Shown one piece after another: positions 23,384 to 30,373 of a stretch of 31,535 nt of DNA. The notes under the pieces were generated by a model. The model did no database searches. It was not told the origin of the DNA and saw only the letters and a program-made list of their open reading frames with translations. The stretch's first letter is position 1; each line of letters begins with the position of its first letter. Source of the DNA: an uncultured Lentisphaeria bacterium (GTDB lineage: Bacteria; Verrucomicrobiota; Lentisphaeria; Victivallales; UBA1829); NCBI GenBank assembly GCA_905211485.1, contig CAJMAW010000017.1, positions 1 to 31,535 of the forward strand. Direction: 5' to 3'. The position numbers and the translations under genes were made by a program.

Positions 23384-24771
23384 GCATGATGACGATTCTC
23401 CTGCTGGAACTGATTGTGTTTTTTCTTCTTCTGCTGTGTTCCGCTTTTTTCTCGAGTGCGGAGATGGCGCTGTTTTCGCTCAGCCGTGCGAAAGTGCTGT
23501 CCTACCGGAATGACCCGTCGAAAGTCCGGCGCAGGATTTACTTCCTGATGGACGACTATCACAGGACGCTGATCACGATCATTCTCGGGAACATGTTTGT
23601 GAACAGTTGCATCTCGATGCTGAACGAGGAGATGCTGGCGAAACTGGCGCTGGGGCCGCTTCAGACGACACTGCTGTCAGCCTTCACCGGGATTGTCGTC
23701 CTGCTGCTGTTCGGCGAGATCACGCCGATGACGATTGCGTATGTGCACTGTGATGCCTGGGCGTCGAAAGTGGCGACGCCGATTTATTTTTTCCGCCGCG
23801 CCCTGCACCCCGTCACGCGCGTGGTGGGTTTCGTCTGCGACCGGATCCTGGACCTGCTCGGCCGAAAGCCAGGAGAGGTCCTGACCGACGAAGAATATCT
23901 GTCCTATCTCGATTCCTGTGCAGAACGGGGCGCCTTCACCGGGGAGGAAGTCCGCCTGCTGAAGGAAACCTTCTCACTGAGAGGGAAAACCGTCGATGAA
24001 ATCATGCGTTCGCGAGTGGATCTGATCCATGTGAATTACGCTACTCCGCCCGAAGGAGTGCTTGAAGCGATCCGGAGAGGCCGTCAGGCGTATATGCCGG
24101 TCGGGGATGAGGACCTGGATACGGTGGACGCCCTGTTTTCCTCGGTGGACTTTTTCAATCTGCCGTCAGCGGAGCGCGCACACTGGCGTGAATCGGGGAT
24201 TCTGCGCAAAGCGGTATTTCTGCCGGAATCCTGTACGCTGATCAAGGCGCTCCATACGCTGCATGAGAAGAAAATTCCCGCGGCGCTCGTCGCGGACGAA
24301 TATGGAGGCGTTTCCGGGATGCTGACCATTCAGGACATCTATTCGGAACTGGCGGGAAAATCCGTGGAGCTGACGGAACAGGCCGAATGGCAGGCCATCC
24401 GCCTGAACGCCGATTCGTGGGTCTTCGACGGACTGGCACCGCTTGACTTCGTCCGGGAAAATTCGGACTGGGAAGACTGCAATCTCGACGGCGAATTCGA
24501 TTCCAGCACTCTGAGCGGACTCTTCTGTGAGGCCTTCGGCGCCCTGCCTCAGATCAATAACAGCATCCATGTCGGGGACGTGGAACTCAAGGCTCTGGCC
24601 GTTTCCAAAAACCGGGTGACGAAGGTCCTGGTCCATCTGGAAAAGAGTGGCAAATCCGAAGCGTTCCTGCCTTCCGCCGCTGAATCCGACCGTGTCTCCG
24701 GAGCCGCCGCAGGGGAAGGAACTGTTTCCGGAACCGTTTCCGGAGAGAAGCAGAAGGGGGGGATCCCGTGA
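23380..24771 (+). CDS. CNNM/CorC-type membrane protein with CBS pair
   Basis: A 463-aa hemolysin-C/CNNM family protein. The N-terminal DUF21 domain (about 1-190) has LLLCSAFFSSAEMALFSLSR, TLITIILGNMFVNS and LLLFGEITPM, three to four membrane helices. A CBS pair follows (about 205-330; HEKKIPAALVADEYGGVSGMLTIQDI). The C-terminal CorC/HlyC domain (about 345-435) has DWEDCNLDGEFDSSTLSGL. The family is linked to magnesium or other cation efflux and to membrane-damage tolerance. AGGAGG lies 8 nt before the ATG; two more ATGs follow closely. It ends 1 nt before the next start, and that neighbour is a shorter paralogue, so the two may form a heterodimer. Confidence 0.92.
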   Translation: MSMMTILLLELIVFFLLLLCSAFFSSAEMALFSLSRAKVLSYRNDPSKVRRRIYFLMDDYHRTLITIILGNMFVNSCISMLNEEMLAKLALGPLQTTLLSAFTGIVVLLLFGEITPMTIAYVHCDAWASKVATPIYFFRRALHPVTRVVGFVCDRILDLLGRKPGEVLTDEEYLSYLDSCAERGAFTGEEVRLLKETFSLRGKTVDEIMRSRVDLIHVNYATPPEGVLEAIRRGRQAYMPVGDEDLDTVDALFSSVDFFNLPSAERAHWRESGILRKAVFLPESCTLIKALHTLHEKKIPAALVADEYGGVSGMLTIQDIYSELAGKSVELTEQAEWQAIRLNADSWVFDGLAPLDFVRENSDWEDCNLDGEFDSSTLSGLFCEAFGALPQINNSIHVGDVELKALAVSKNRVTKVLVHLEKSGKSEAFLPSAAESDRVSGAAAGEGTVSGTVSGEKQKGGIP

Positions 24772-24772
24772 A

Positions 24773-25825
24773 ATGATGATGTATCTTTTTCTCGCCTTAT
24801 TCTTCATTTGCCTTCAGGGCTTTTTTGCGGGGATGGAAACGGGAATGGTTTCCATTCTGCGTCCGCGTGCGGAACATGCGGCGAAGAACGAATCCGGGTC
24901 ATCGTCCTCCGGAGCCAGAATGGTGCTTTTCTTTCTGACGCATCCTGGGATTATGATTGCGACGACTCTGCTTGGGGTGAACATCTGCGTAGTCTTCGCC
25001 TCCCTGATGGCGAAGAAATTCATGGAGGAATGCGGTCTTCACGGGAATAGCGGGATTCTGATTTCGACCTGCATTCTCAGCGTGGTGCTGCTTTCATGCG
25101 AGATCATTCCGAAGAACTGGTTTCGCCAGGCGCCTTTTGAACGCTGCACGCATTTCATCCGTCTTCTGTATGTGACGTATTTGATTCTGTATGTTCCGGT
25201 GCGTCTGTTCGCGGCGTTCACGGCGTTTCTGAATTCCTCGTTTGCGGAGAAGCCGGGGGAAAAAGGCAGGAGCGGGGGGGGCAATGAGAATGCCGCCTCT
25301 GGCGGAGGAGGGAAGGGGGGATCGAACGCGGTCATGCGGGAGAATTTCCGTCTGTTTCTCCGGGAAAGCGAAGGGAGCGGATCGGTCGACTCGGAAACGG
25401 CAGGCATTCTCGACCGCGCCATGGGATTTCCCGCCCTCACGCTCGGCGACATCATGACACCCGCGCAGGATGTGCCGGATATCCCTTCGACTTTCACCAT
25501 GCGTGAAGCCTTCGATTTTGCCCAGTCCCGCGGCGTGGAAAAACTTCCCGTATATATTCCCGATCCCTCTGGTGCAAAAACGCAATGGTGTGCTATATTC
25601 AACATCTATGAAGCCATGTACGCGGTCAACGACAATTTGTGGGATACGGTCAGGGTGACGGGCTGCGTCACCCATATCCAGACGATGCGTTCCGATGCAA
25701 AGATCATCGATGCGCTGGATATTTCCCGGAAACGCCGGATTTCCCTTTTTGTCATCACGGACGCAAACGGCCGCCAGCTCGGGGTCGTTCCTCCGGAAAA
25801 GATTGCTTCCATGCTTTTTGAATAG
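24773..25825 (+). CDS. Second CNNM-type membrane protein, lacking the CorC domain
   Basis: A 350-aa paralogue of the upstream protein. The DUF21 domain starts at once (FLALFFICLQGFFAGMETGMV, TTLLGVNICVVFASL, VVLLSCEIIPKNWF), then a Gly/Ser/Asn-rich linker with GGGG runs, then a CBS pair (LTLGDIMTPAQDV to ISLFVITDANGRQLGVVPPEKI). It stops after the CBS pair, so the C-terminal CorC/HlyC domain of the neighbour is missing. Three ATGs in a row (24773, 24776, 24779) follow a G-rich ribosome site about 10 nt upstream; the first is used here. An earlier in-frame start would overlap the upstream gene and give no family residues. It is probably the last gene of the paaK-HEAT-CNNM operon. Confidence 0.9.
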   Translation: MMMYLFLALFFICLQGFFAGMETGMVSILRPRAEHAAKNESGSSSSGARMVLFFLTHPGIMIATTLLGVNICVVFASLMAKKFMEECGLHGNSGILISTCILSVVLLSCEIIPKNWFRQAPFERCTHFIRLLYVTYLILYVPVRLFAAFTAFLNSSFAEKPGEKGRSGGGNENAASGGGGKGGSNAVMRENFRLFLRESEGSGSVDSETAGILDRAMGFPALTLGDIMTPAQDVPDIPSTFTMREAFDFAQSRGVEKLPVYIPDPSGAKTQWCAIFNIYEAMYAVNDNLWDTVRVTGCVTHIQTMRSDAKIIDALDISRKRRISLFVITDANGRQLGVVPPEKIASMLFE

Positions 25826-25932
25826 AAAAAGCCGGAGACGGAAGAGGGAAAAGAGAAAGACTAGGGAAAAAGGAAAGAGACGGGAGACGGAAAAAATGCA
25901 GGGAAGAAAGCAGTCTGTGTTCTTCCGTGATT

Positions 25933-25958
25933 TTCTTCTGTCATCTTCTTCTGTCATA
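25933..25958 (+). repeat. 13-bp tandem duplicate upstream of the Nif11-like gene
   Basis: TTTCTTCTGTCAT and CTTCTTCTGTCAT stand head to tail, 12 of 13 bases identical, about 80 nt before the next gene. The preceding stretch (25826-25910) is almost pure purine. This could be a protein-binding direct repeat; no promoter hexamers are obvious. Confidence 0.5.
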
Positions 25959-26036
25959 TGTGAGATCATCCGAAAGAGATAGAACTGGCAAACAGAAATA
26001 CAAATACCACACAGAATCAGGAAAGGAAGAGAAGCC

Positions 26037-26321
26037 ATGTCAGTTGAAAGCGCAAGAGCCTTCTGCGTCAGAATGATGAGTGACGATGAGTTCAGGAACG
26101 CCATTGGAACTGCGGCGACGGTGGAAGCCATCGACGCCGTTCTGGGAACAGAATATGATTTTTCCAAGAGCGAACTTGCCCGCGTGGTGGGTGAATTCGT
26201 CGGTCGGAAGCTGGACGATGAGGAACTTCAGGAAATGGTCTGCGGCTTCTATCAGGAGGAATTGAATGCGGATTCAGCCACCTGCGAGGTGGTTGTCAGC
26301 TGGCTCAAAAACAAAGCCTGA
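26037..26321 (+). CDS. Nif11-like small protein, orphan
   Basis: A 94-aa acidic protein. Its first half fits the Nif11/Nif11-like leader pattern: short start MSVESARAFCVRMM, SDDEFRNAI, then EYDFSKSELARVVGEF, corresponding to the 'G-[FY]-DFTxxEL' helix. In natural-product clusters such domains are leader peptides of modified peptides, ending in a Gly-Gly cleavage site. Here there is no Gly-Gly, the tail (CEVVVSWLKNKA) has only one cysteine, and no maturation enzyme or peptidase-transporter is adjacent. It may be a free-standing Nif11-type protein of unknown role. AAGGAAG is about 7 nt before the ATG. It probably has its own transcript, since gaps of 211 and 306 nt flank it. Confidence 0.75.
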   Translation: MSVESARAFCVRMMSDDEFRNAIGTAATVEAIDAVLGTEYDFSKSELARVVGEFVGRKLDDEELQEMVCGFYQEELNADSATCEVVVSWLKNKA

Positions 26322-26460
26322 CCGCTTCATCCGGTTCCGTTACTATTTTTTACATTGCTGCGGACACCGTGCGGAAAAGACCCGGGATGAGGAAGGAGGA
26401 AGATCCGCAAGGAACGATTCCTCATCTGGGAGGAGGCTCCGGCGGATATCCCATTCAGAG

Positions 26461-26598
26461 ACTGCCGCATGGCAGTGAAGAAGACATTTTTCATTTTTCC
26501 GGGGAACCCATGGCTTTTCCGGGCAGCAGAGTGAAAAAAGGAGTTCCGGGCTTGATTTTCCGGGAAGAGACGCTATTTTCCCGGAAAGTTTTTTCCGG
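26461..26598 (+). promoter_or_regulatory. Structured leader ahead of purQ
   Basis: The 306-nt gap before purQ holds no supported gene. It contains the hairpin ACTGCC-GCAT-GGCAGT (26461-26476) and two mutually exclusive stems. TTTCCGGGAA (26557-26566) pairs with TTCCCGGAAA (26578-26587; 10 bp), while CCGGAAA (26581-26587) can instead pair with TTTCCGG (26592-26598; 7 bp). The motif TTTTCCGG recurs at 26494, 26514, 26556 and 26591. The layout suggests attenuation, but the T-run is inside the second loop rather than after it. Confidence 0.35.
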
Positions 26599-26627
26599 TA
26601 GAGAGATCGGGCAACGGGAGATGAAAA

Positions 26628-27440
26628 ATGACAGACAATTCTAAGGTGAAAGTCCTTATCATTACAGGAGTGGGGCTGAACTGCGAGAAGGAGACGGCGG
26701 CCGCGTTTTCCTCCTGCGGAGCGGCGGCCGAACAAGTGCATCTGAATGATCTTCTTGCAGGGAAACGTTCCCTGGATGAATTTCATGTGCTTGCCTTCAT
26801 CGGAGGTTTTTCATTCGGCGATCATCTGGGGTCTGGGACGGTGTTCGCCAACCGTGTGAAATTCCGTCTTCATGAGGATCTGGAACGGTTTGTGCAGGCC
26901 GGGAAGCTGATAATCGGGATCTGCAACGGATTCCAGACGCTGACCCGCCTTGGACTCGTTCCGGCGCTGGGAGGACGGTATTTCGAACAACAGGCTGCGC
27001 TGACGAACAATGATTCGGGAGTGTTCCGCGATGACTGGGTGACACTGAAGGCGGATCCGTGTTCTCCTTGTGTCTTCACGCGGGGAGTGGATCTGCTTCG
27101 TCTTCCGATCCGTCACGGGGAAGGGAAATTCGTGGCGGAAGGTTCTGTGATAGAAGAACTGGAACGCAAACATCTTGCTGCGCTGCGTTACAGTACAGCG
27201 GCAGGAGATTCCGCACCCGGTTTTCCCGGGAATCCGAACGGCTCGATACACGATATAGCGGGGGTCTGCGATGAAAGCGGACGGATCTTCGGACTAATGC
27301 CTCATCCGGAAGCCTTTCTTTCCCCGCTGAACGCGCCGGACTGGCAGAAGCGGAAACTGGAAGGGACCCTTCCGGAATGGGGAGAAGGACGGATCATTTT
27401 CCGCAACGCGGTGGACTTTGCGGCGGAGAATCTGCTGTAA
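26628..27440 (+). CDS. purQ: Phosphoribosylformylglycinamidine synthase, glutaminase subunit
   Basis: A 270-aa class I glutamine amidotransferase subunit. It supplies ammonia to PurL for conversion of FGAR to FGAM in purine synthesis. The nucleophile is Cys99 in GICNGFQTL, and the triad His226 and Glu228 are in LMPHPEAF. IGGFSFGDHLGSG is the PurQ-specific oxyanion segment, and RHGEGKF is also diagnostic. It is longer than the ~227-aa Bacillus enzyme; extra residues surround ADPCSPCVFTRGVDLL and the C-terminal PEWGEGRIIF. GGGAG lies 7 nt before the ATG. Neither purS nor purL is in the window, so the partner subunits lie elsewhere or purL is a separate gene. Confidence 0.95.
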   Translation: MTDNSKVKVLIITGVGLNCEKETAAAFSSCGAAAEQVHLNDLLAGKRSLDEFHVLAFIGGFSFGDHLGSGTVFANRVKFRLHEDLERFVQAGKLIIGICNGFQTLTRLGLVPALGGRYFEQQAALTNNDSGVFRDDWVTLKADPCSPCVFTRGVDLLRLPIRHGEGKFVAEGSVIEELERKHLAALRYSTAAGDSAPGFPGNPNGSIHDIAGVCDESGRIFGLMPHPEAFLSPLNAPDWQKRKLEGTLPEWGEGRIIFRNAVDFAAENLL

Positions 27441-27486
27441 GAGACTCCGTTTTGTGAGCAAAGTCGGAAATTTTTCAGGGGGAGAC

Positions 27487-27514
27487 TTGAAGATCCGCAT
27501 TTTTGCGCTATCTT
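27487..27514 (+). promoter_or_regulatory. Promoter of rpmH-rnpA-yidD-yidC-khpB
   Basis: TTGAAG (27487-27492), 16 nt, TATCTT (27509-27514), preceded in the spacer by TTTTTGCGC as in the promoter at 19208. A start near 27521 would give a ~90-nt leader that opens with the hairpin CTCTGT/ACAGAG (27520-27525 with 27536-27541). Confidence 0.6.
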
Positions 27515-27608
27515 AAAAACTCTGTTTTTATAGAGACAGAGAAGAATCAAAACACTGGAAATCTGAGGCGCCGTGCATCGGCAGCCGGCATGGAAAGGCG
27601 AAAAGACA

Positions 27609-27743
27609 ATGAAAAGAACGTATCAGCCCTCAAGAATCAAAAGAGCCCGCAAGTGCGGATTCAGAGCAAGAATGGCCACCCGGGGAGGCCGTCAGGTCCT
27701 TGCCTCGCGGAGGGCGAAGGGACGCAAGAGACTGACCTATTAA
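27609..27743 (+). CDS. rpmH: 50S ribosomal protein L34
   Basis: A 44-residue basic ribosomal protein beginning MKRTYQPSRIKR and containing CGFRARMATRGGRQVLASRR and KGRKRLTY; sequence and length are those of bacterial L34. AAAGG (27594-27598) lies 10 nt before the ATG. It is the first gene of the cluster and lies wholly inside the open reading frame that continues into rnpA, one frame away. Confidence 0.97.
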   Translation: MKRTYQPSRIKRARKCGFRARMATRGGRQVLASRRAKGRKRLTY

Positions 27744-27823
27744 TCCGCCGGAGGGATTCGCGTTTTTTCCTTCTTCACCGGTCGGGAAAGCACCGGACAC
27801 GGGTCCCGGGAAAGAGACTGCCT

Positions 27824-28213
27824 GTGAAACAGACACTGAAAAAGGGGGACGGCCTGAAACTGAAATCGGAGTTTGATTACGTCAAGGCCAACGGGAAGAA
27901 ATACTTTAGCCCTTATTTCATAGTTCTGATCGCTTCAGGCAGCCTTCCGGAGGAGGGGGCGAAGCCGAGATTCGGCGTCATCTGCAGCCGGAAGTTCGAC
28001 AGACGTGCGGTGCTGCGCAACCGGGCGAGACGTCTGGTGAGGGAATCGTTCCGGCTTCTGAAAGGAAGAATCCGGCCATGTGCAATGGTTGTCATTCCAA
28101 GACGGGAAATCAGCCGGGTCGGGACGGGGGAAGTGATGAGCGATCTGGAGAAGATCCTTCACAGATCCCGCCTCCTGGATACTTCCCCGAAATCCGTTTC
28201 GACTTCTCTCTGA
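27824..28213 (+). CDS. rnpA: Ribonuclease P protein component
   Basis: A 129-aa basic protein that, with RNase P RNA, trims the 5' ends of pre-tRNA. It begins with the typical LKKGDGLKLKSEFDYVKANG. The signature RNR helix is visible in RFGVICSRKFDRRAVLRNRARRLVRESFR. The GTG at 27824 is chosen because GGGAAAG (27808-27814) is 9 nt upstream and the family N-terminus fits. However, the frame is open for a further 107 codons to a TTG at 27503, with an ATG at 27590, spanning all of rpmH in another frame. A longer, rpmH-overlapping product is therefore possible. Its 3' end overlaps yidD. Confidence 0.9.
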   Translation: MKQTLKKGDGLKLKSEFDYVKANGKKYFSPYFIVLIASGSLPEEGAKPRFGVICSRKFDRRAVLRNRARRLVRESFRLLKGRIRPCAMVVIPRREISRVGTGEVMSDLEKILHRSRLLDTSPKSVSTSL

Positions 28214-28476
28214 AAAGCGCGTTTCTGTTCCCCATCTGGATCTACAAGAAAATGATCTCCCCTTGGATGCCGCCCTGCTGCCGTTTCACCCCGACGTGTT
28301 CTGCCTATGCGGTGGAAGCTATTCAAATCCATGGTGTTGTGAAAGGGCTTGTCTATGCCGTTTTCCGGCTGCTCCGCTGCAATCCCTTCTGTCGGGGAGG
28401 ATATGATCCCGTCCCGCCGCCGAAACAGCGGGAGAAAACCGGAACCCCCAAACACGGAAAGCACTCTTCAACGTGA
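28078..28476 (+). CDS. yidD: Membrane protein insertion efficiency factor YidD
   Basis: A 132-aa protein whose second half is YidD: PIWIYKKMISPWMPPCCRFTPTCSAYAVEAI and LLRCNPFCRGGYDPVP, including the conserved cysteines. It is a small amphipathic membrane-associated factor that assists YidC-dependent insertion. No ATG, GTG or TTG exists in frame between 28078 and the conserved core, and the ATG at 28078 has AAAGGAAG well placed upstream. The coding sequence therefore overlaps rnpA by 136 nt and has a ~45-residue Gly/Pro-rich extension unlike the usual ~70-85-aa proteins. A CTG at 28210 is the alternative start. Its stop overlaps the yidC GTG (GTGA). Confidence 0.88.
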   Translation: MCNGCHSKTGNQPGRDGGSDERSGEDPSQIPPPGYFPEIRFDFSLKSAFLFPIWIYKKMISPWMPPCCRFTPTCSAYAVEAIQIHGVVKGLVYAVFRLLRCNPFCRGGYDPVPPPKQREKTGTPKHGKHSST

Positions 28477-30353
28477 AATTTGATAAAGAAACCTTGATTG
28501 TCGTTCTGATTGCCGGAGCTCTTCTTCTTGTCTGGTTTTTCTTTTTTCCGAAATGGCAGGCGGAAAAAATCCGGGAACGGGACAAACTGGCGTTCGAAGC
28601 CGCAGCGGCGGCTGAAAAACAGAAAATTCTCGATCAGGAGTCGGAACTTCTCCGGGAGAAGCAGAGGGCTCTGAACAGCCCGGCATCCGGGAAGGCGGAA
28701 GGAGATTTGTCCTCTTCCGCGACGGGGTCCTCCGGCCCTGTTGCACCTGGAGCCTCAGTCTCCGGAGCCGCTGCGCAGGAGGCCTCCCTGCCGGGGCAGG
28801 CAGATGCGGAAGCCATGATTGCCGGGAAGGAGGAAATCATTGCGAATGAACTTGCCGAAGCCGTCGTGAACACCGCGACCGGGGCGGTCGAACGCATCAC
28901 GCTGAAATGTTTCCGGACGGCGGATGGAGCCGAAGACGTTGTAATCGGAGCGAAGTCTCCGGAGAAAACTTTCCAGATGAATTCTCTTGCGGGCTGCCGC
29001 CTTCTTTCGTCTTCGTCCCGGAAGGAAGGGGAATCGAAACTTCTGCTGACGCGCAAGTTTATCAGGACAGAGGAGGGGAGGAGCTCCTCCTTCACCGTGA
29101 AGCAGATCTATGAATTCAGGCCGGACACCTATCAGATTCAGTATACGCTGACGCTGGTCAATCCGGAGAAACTCCCACTGCATTTCCCGGAACTGGCGGT
29201 CTGGGCGAGCGGAGTTCCCACGCTGAAGCATCTGGCGGGGGACAAGGTGTATACGGAGCGGCATAATGTGGATTACTGTCTTGCCGCAGGACATTCGGTG
29301 GTGTCGGCGGATCCCTCGATGAGCGATGAGAAATACGCCCGGACAGGGACGGATCAGCCGGTCGTCTGGGTGGGATCTACAAACAAGTATTTTGCTTCCC
29401 TTCTCTTTGCCGCGGATCCTTTCAGCGGGGGAGCGGAACTGACCCGGACCTATTATCCGGATTCTTCCGGGAAAGGCAACTACAGTTATCCCGCGATTGC
29501 GGGAGTGTACCGGGATGTTCTGGTGCCGGAAAACGCGAAGCGTGAATTTGAATTCACCTATTACTGCGGGCCGAAAGAGATCAATCTGATCCGCGAGCTG
29601 CCGGAATCGGCGATGGAAGTGATGCATCTGTCGTATTTTTCCTGGATGGACTTTCTGGCGCGTCCGCTGCTTCGTCTGCTGAATTATCTGAAGGAGCTTT
29701 CCGGGTCCTACGGATGGGCGATCATTCTTCTGACGATCATGGTGCGCGTGGTCTTCTGGCCGGTGACGCAGAAGGCGAACAATTCGATGCGCAAGATGCA
29801 GAAGCTCCAGCCGAAAGTGGCGGAATTGCGGACGAAGTACAAGGACAATCCGCAGGAAATGAATATGAAGATGATGGAGCTGTACAAGGCGGAGAAAGTC
29901 AATCCTCTCGGGGGGCGTCTGCCGATTCTGCTTCAGCTGCCGGTGTTTTTTGCGCTGTACTCGGCGCTGGATGCGGCGGTGGAGCTTCGCCAGACGTCCT
30001 TCTGGTGGATTGCGGATCTGTCGAAGCCTGACCTGGTCGGTCCGACGATCGGGCTGCCGTTTCTGGGGCAGGTGGGACTGCATCCCCTGGTTCTTATGAT
30101 GACGGGGCTCATGGTGCTTCAGCAGAAGATGACACCGTCCATGGCGGATCCCGCGCAGCAGAAAATCATGATGATGATGCCCGTCATCATGCTGGTGATG
30201 CTTTACAATCTGCCTGCCGGTCTGACCTTGTACTGGACGGTCAGCCAGGTGTTCAGCATCCTTCAGATGAAATACAGTCAGTATGTCGCAAAACTGGAAG
30301 AGGCGAAGGAACAAGGCTCTTCTGGCAAGAATCAAAAGAAGAAAACCGCATAA
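28473..30353 (+). CDS. yidC: Membrane protein insertase YidC
   Basis: A 626-aa inner-membrane insertase and foldase of the Gram-negative type. The first membrane helix is LIVVLIAGALLLVWFFFFP, followed by an Ala/Ser/Gly-rich linker and the periplasmic beta domain (about 100-390; FPELAVWASGVPTL). The conserved insertase core holds GWAIILLTIMVRVVFWPVT with the hydrophilic-groove Arg425, the coiled-coil loop (NSMRKMQKLQPKVAELRTKY), LPILLQLPVFFALYSAL and MPVIMLVMLYNLPAGLTLYW. The C-terminus is basic (GKNQKKK). The start GTG overlaps the yidD stop. A GGAAAG lies about 11 nt upstream. All expected elements are present. Confidence 0.97.
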   Translation: MKFDKETLIVVLIAGALLLVWFFFFPKWQAEKIRERDKLAFEAAAAAEKQKILDQESELLREKQRALNSPASGKAEGDLSSSATGSSGPVAPGASVSGAAAQEASLPGQADAEAMIAGKEEIIANELAEAVVNTATGAVERITLKCFRTADGAEDVVIGAKSPEKTFQMNSLAGCRLLSSSSRKEGESKLLLTRKFIRTEEGRSSSFTVKQIYEFRPDTYQIQYTLTLVNPEKLPLHFPELAVWASGVPTLKHLAGDKVYTERHNVDYCLAAGHSVVSADPSMSDEKYARTGTDQPVVWVGSTNKYFASLLFAADPFSGGAELTRTYYPDSSGKGNYSYPAIAGVYRDVLVPENAKREFEFTYYCGPKEINLIRELPESAMEVMHLSYFSWMDFLARPLLRLLNYLKELSGSYGWAIILLTIMVRVVFWPVTQKANNSMRKMQKLQPKVAELRTKYKDNPQEMNMKMMELYKAEKVNPLGGRLPILLQLPVFFALYSALDAAVELRQTSFWWIADLSKPDLVGPTIGLPFLGQVGLHPLVLMMTGLMVLQQKMTPSMADPAQQKIMMMMPVIMLVMLYNLPAGLTLYWTVSQVFSILQMKYSQYVAKLEEAKEQGSSGKNQKKKTA

Positions 30354-30373
30354 ACAGGTCACAGGAGGAAGCA

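Noticed and set aside
26037..26321. Natural-product (RiPP) gene cluster
   Set aside because: Only the Nif11-like gene is present; no modification enzyme, protease or transporter lies within the flanking genes.
26387..26644. 85-codon frame in the gap before purQ
   Set aside because: It overlaps the purQ start, has no domain pattern, and its composition matches non-coding sequence around it.
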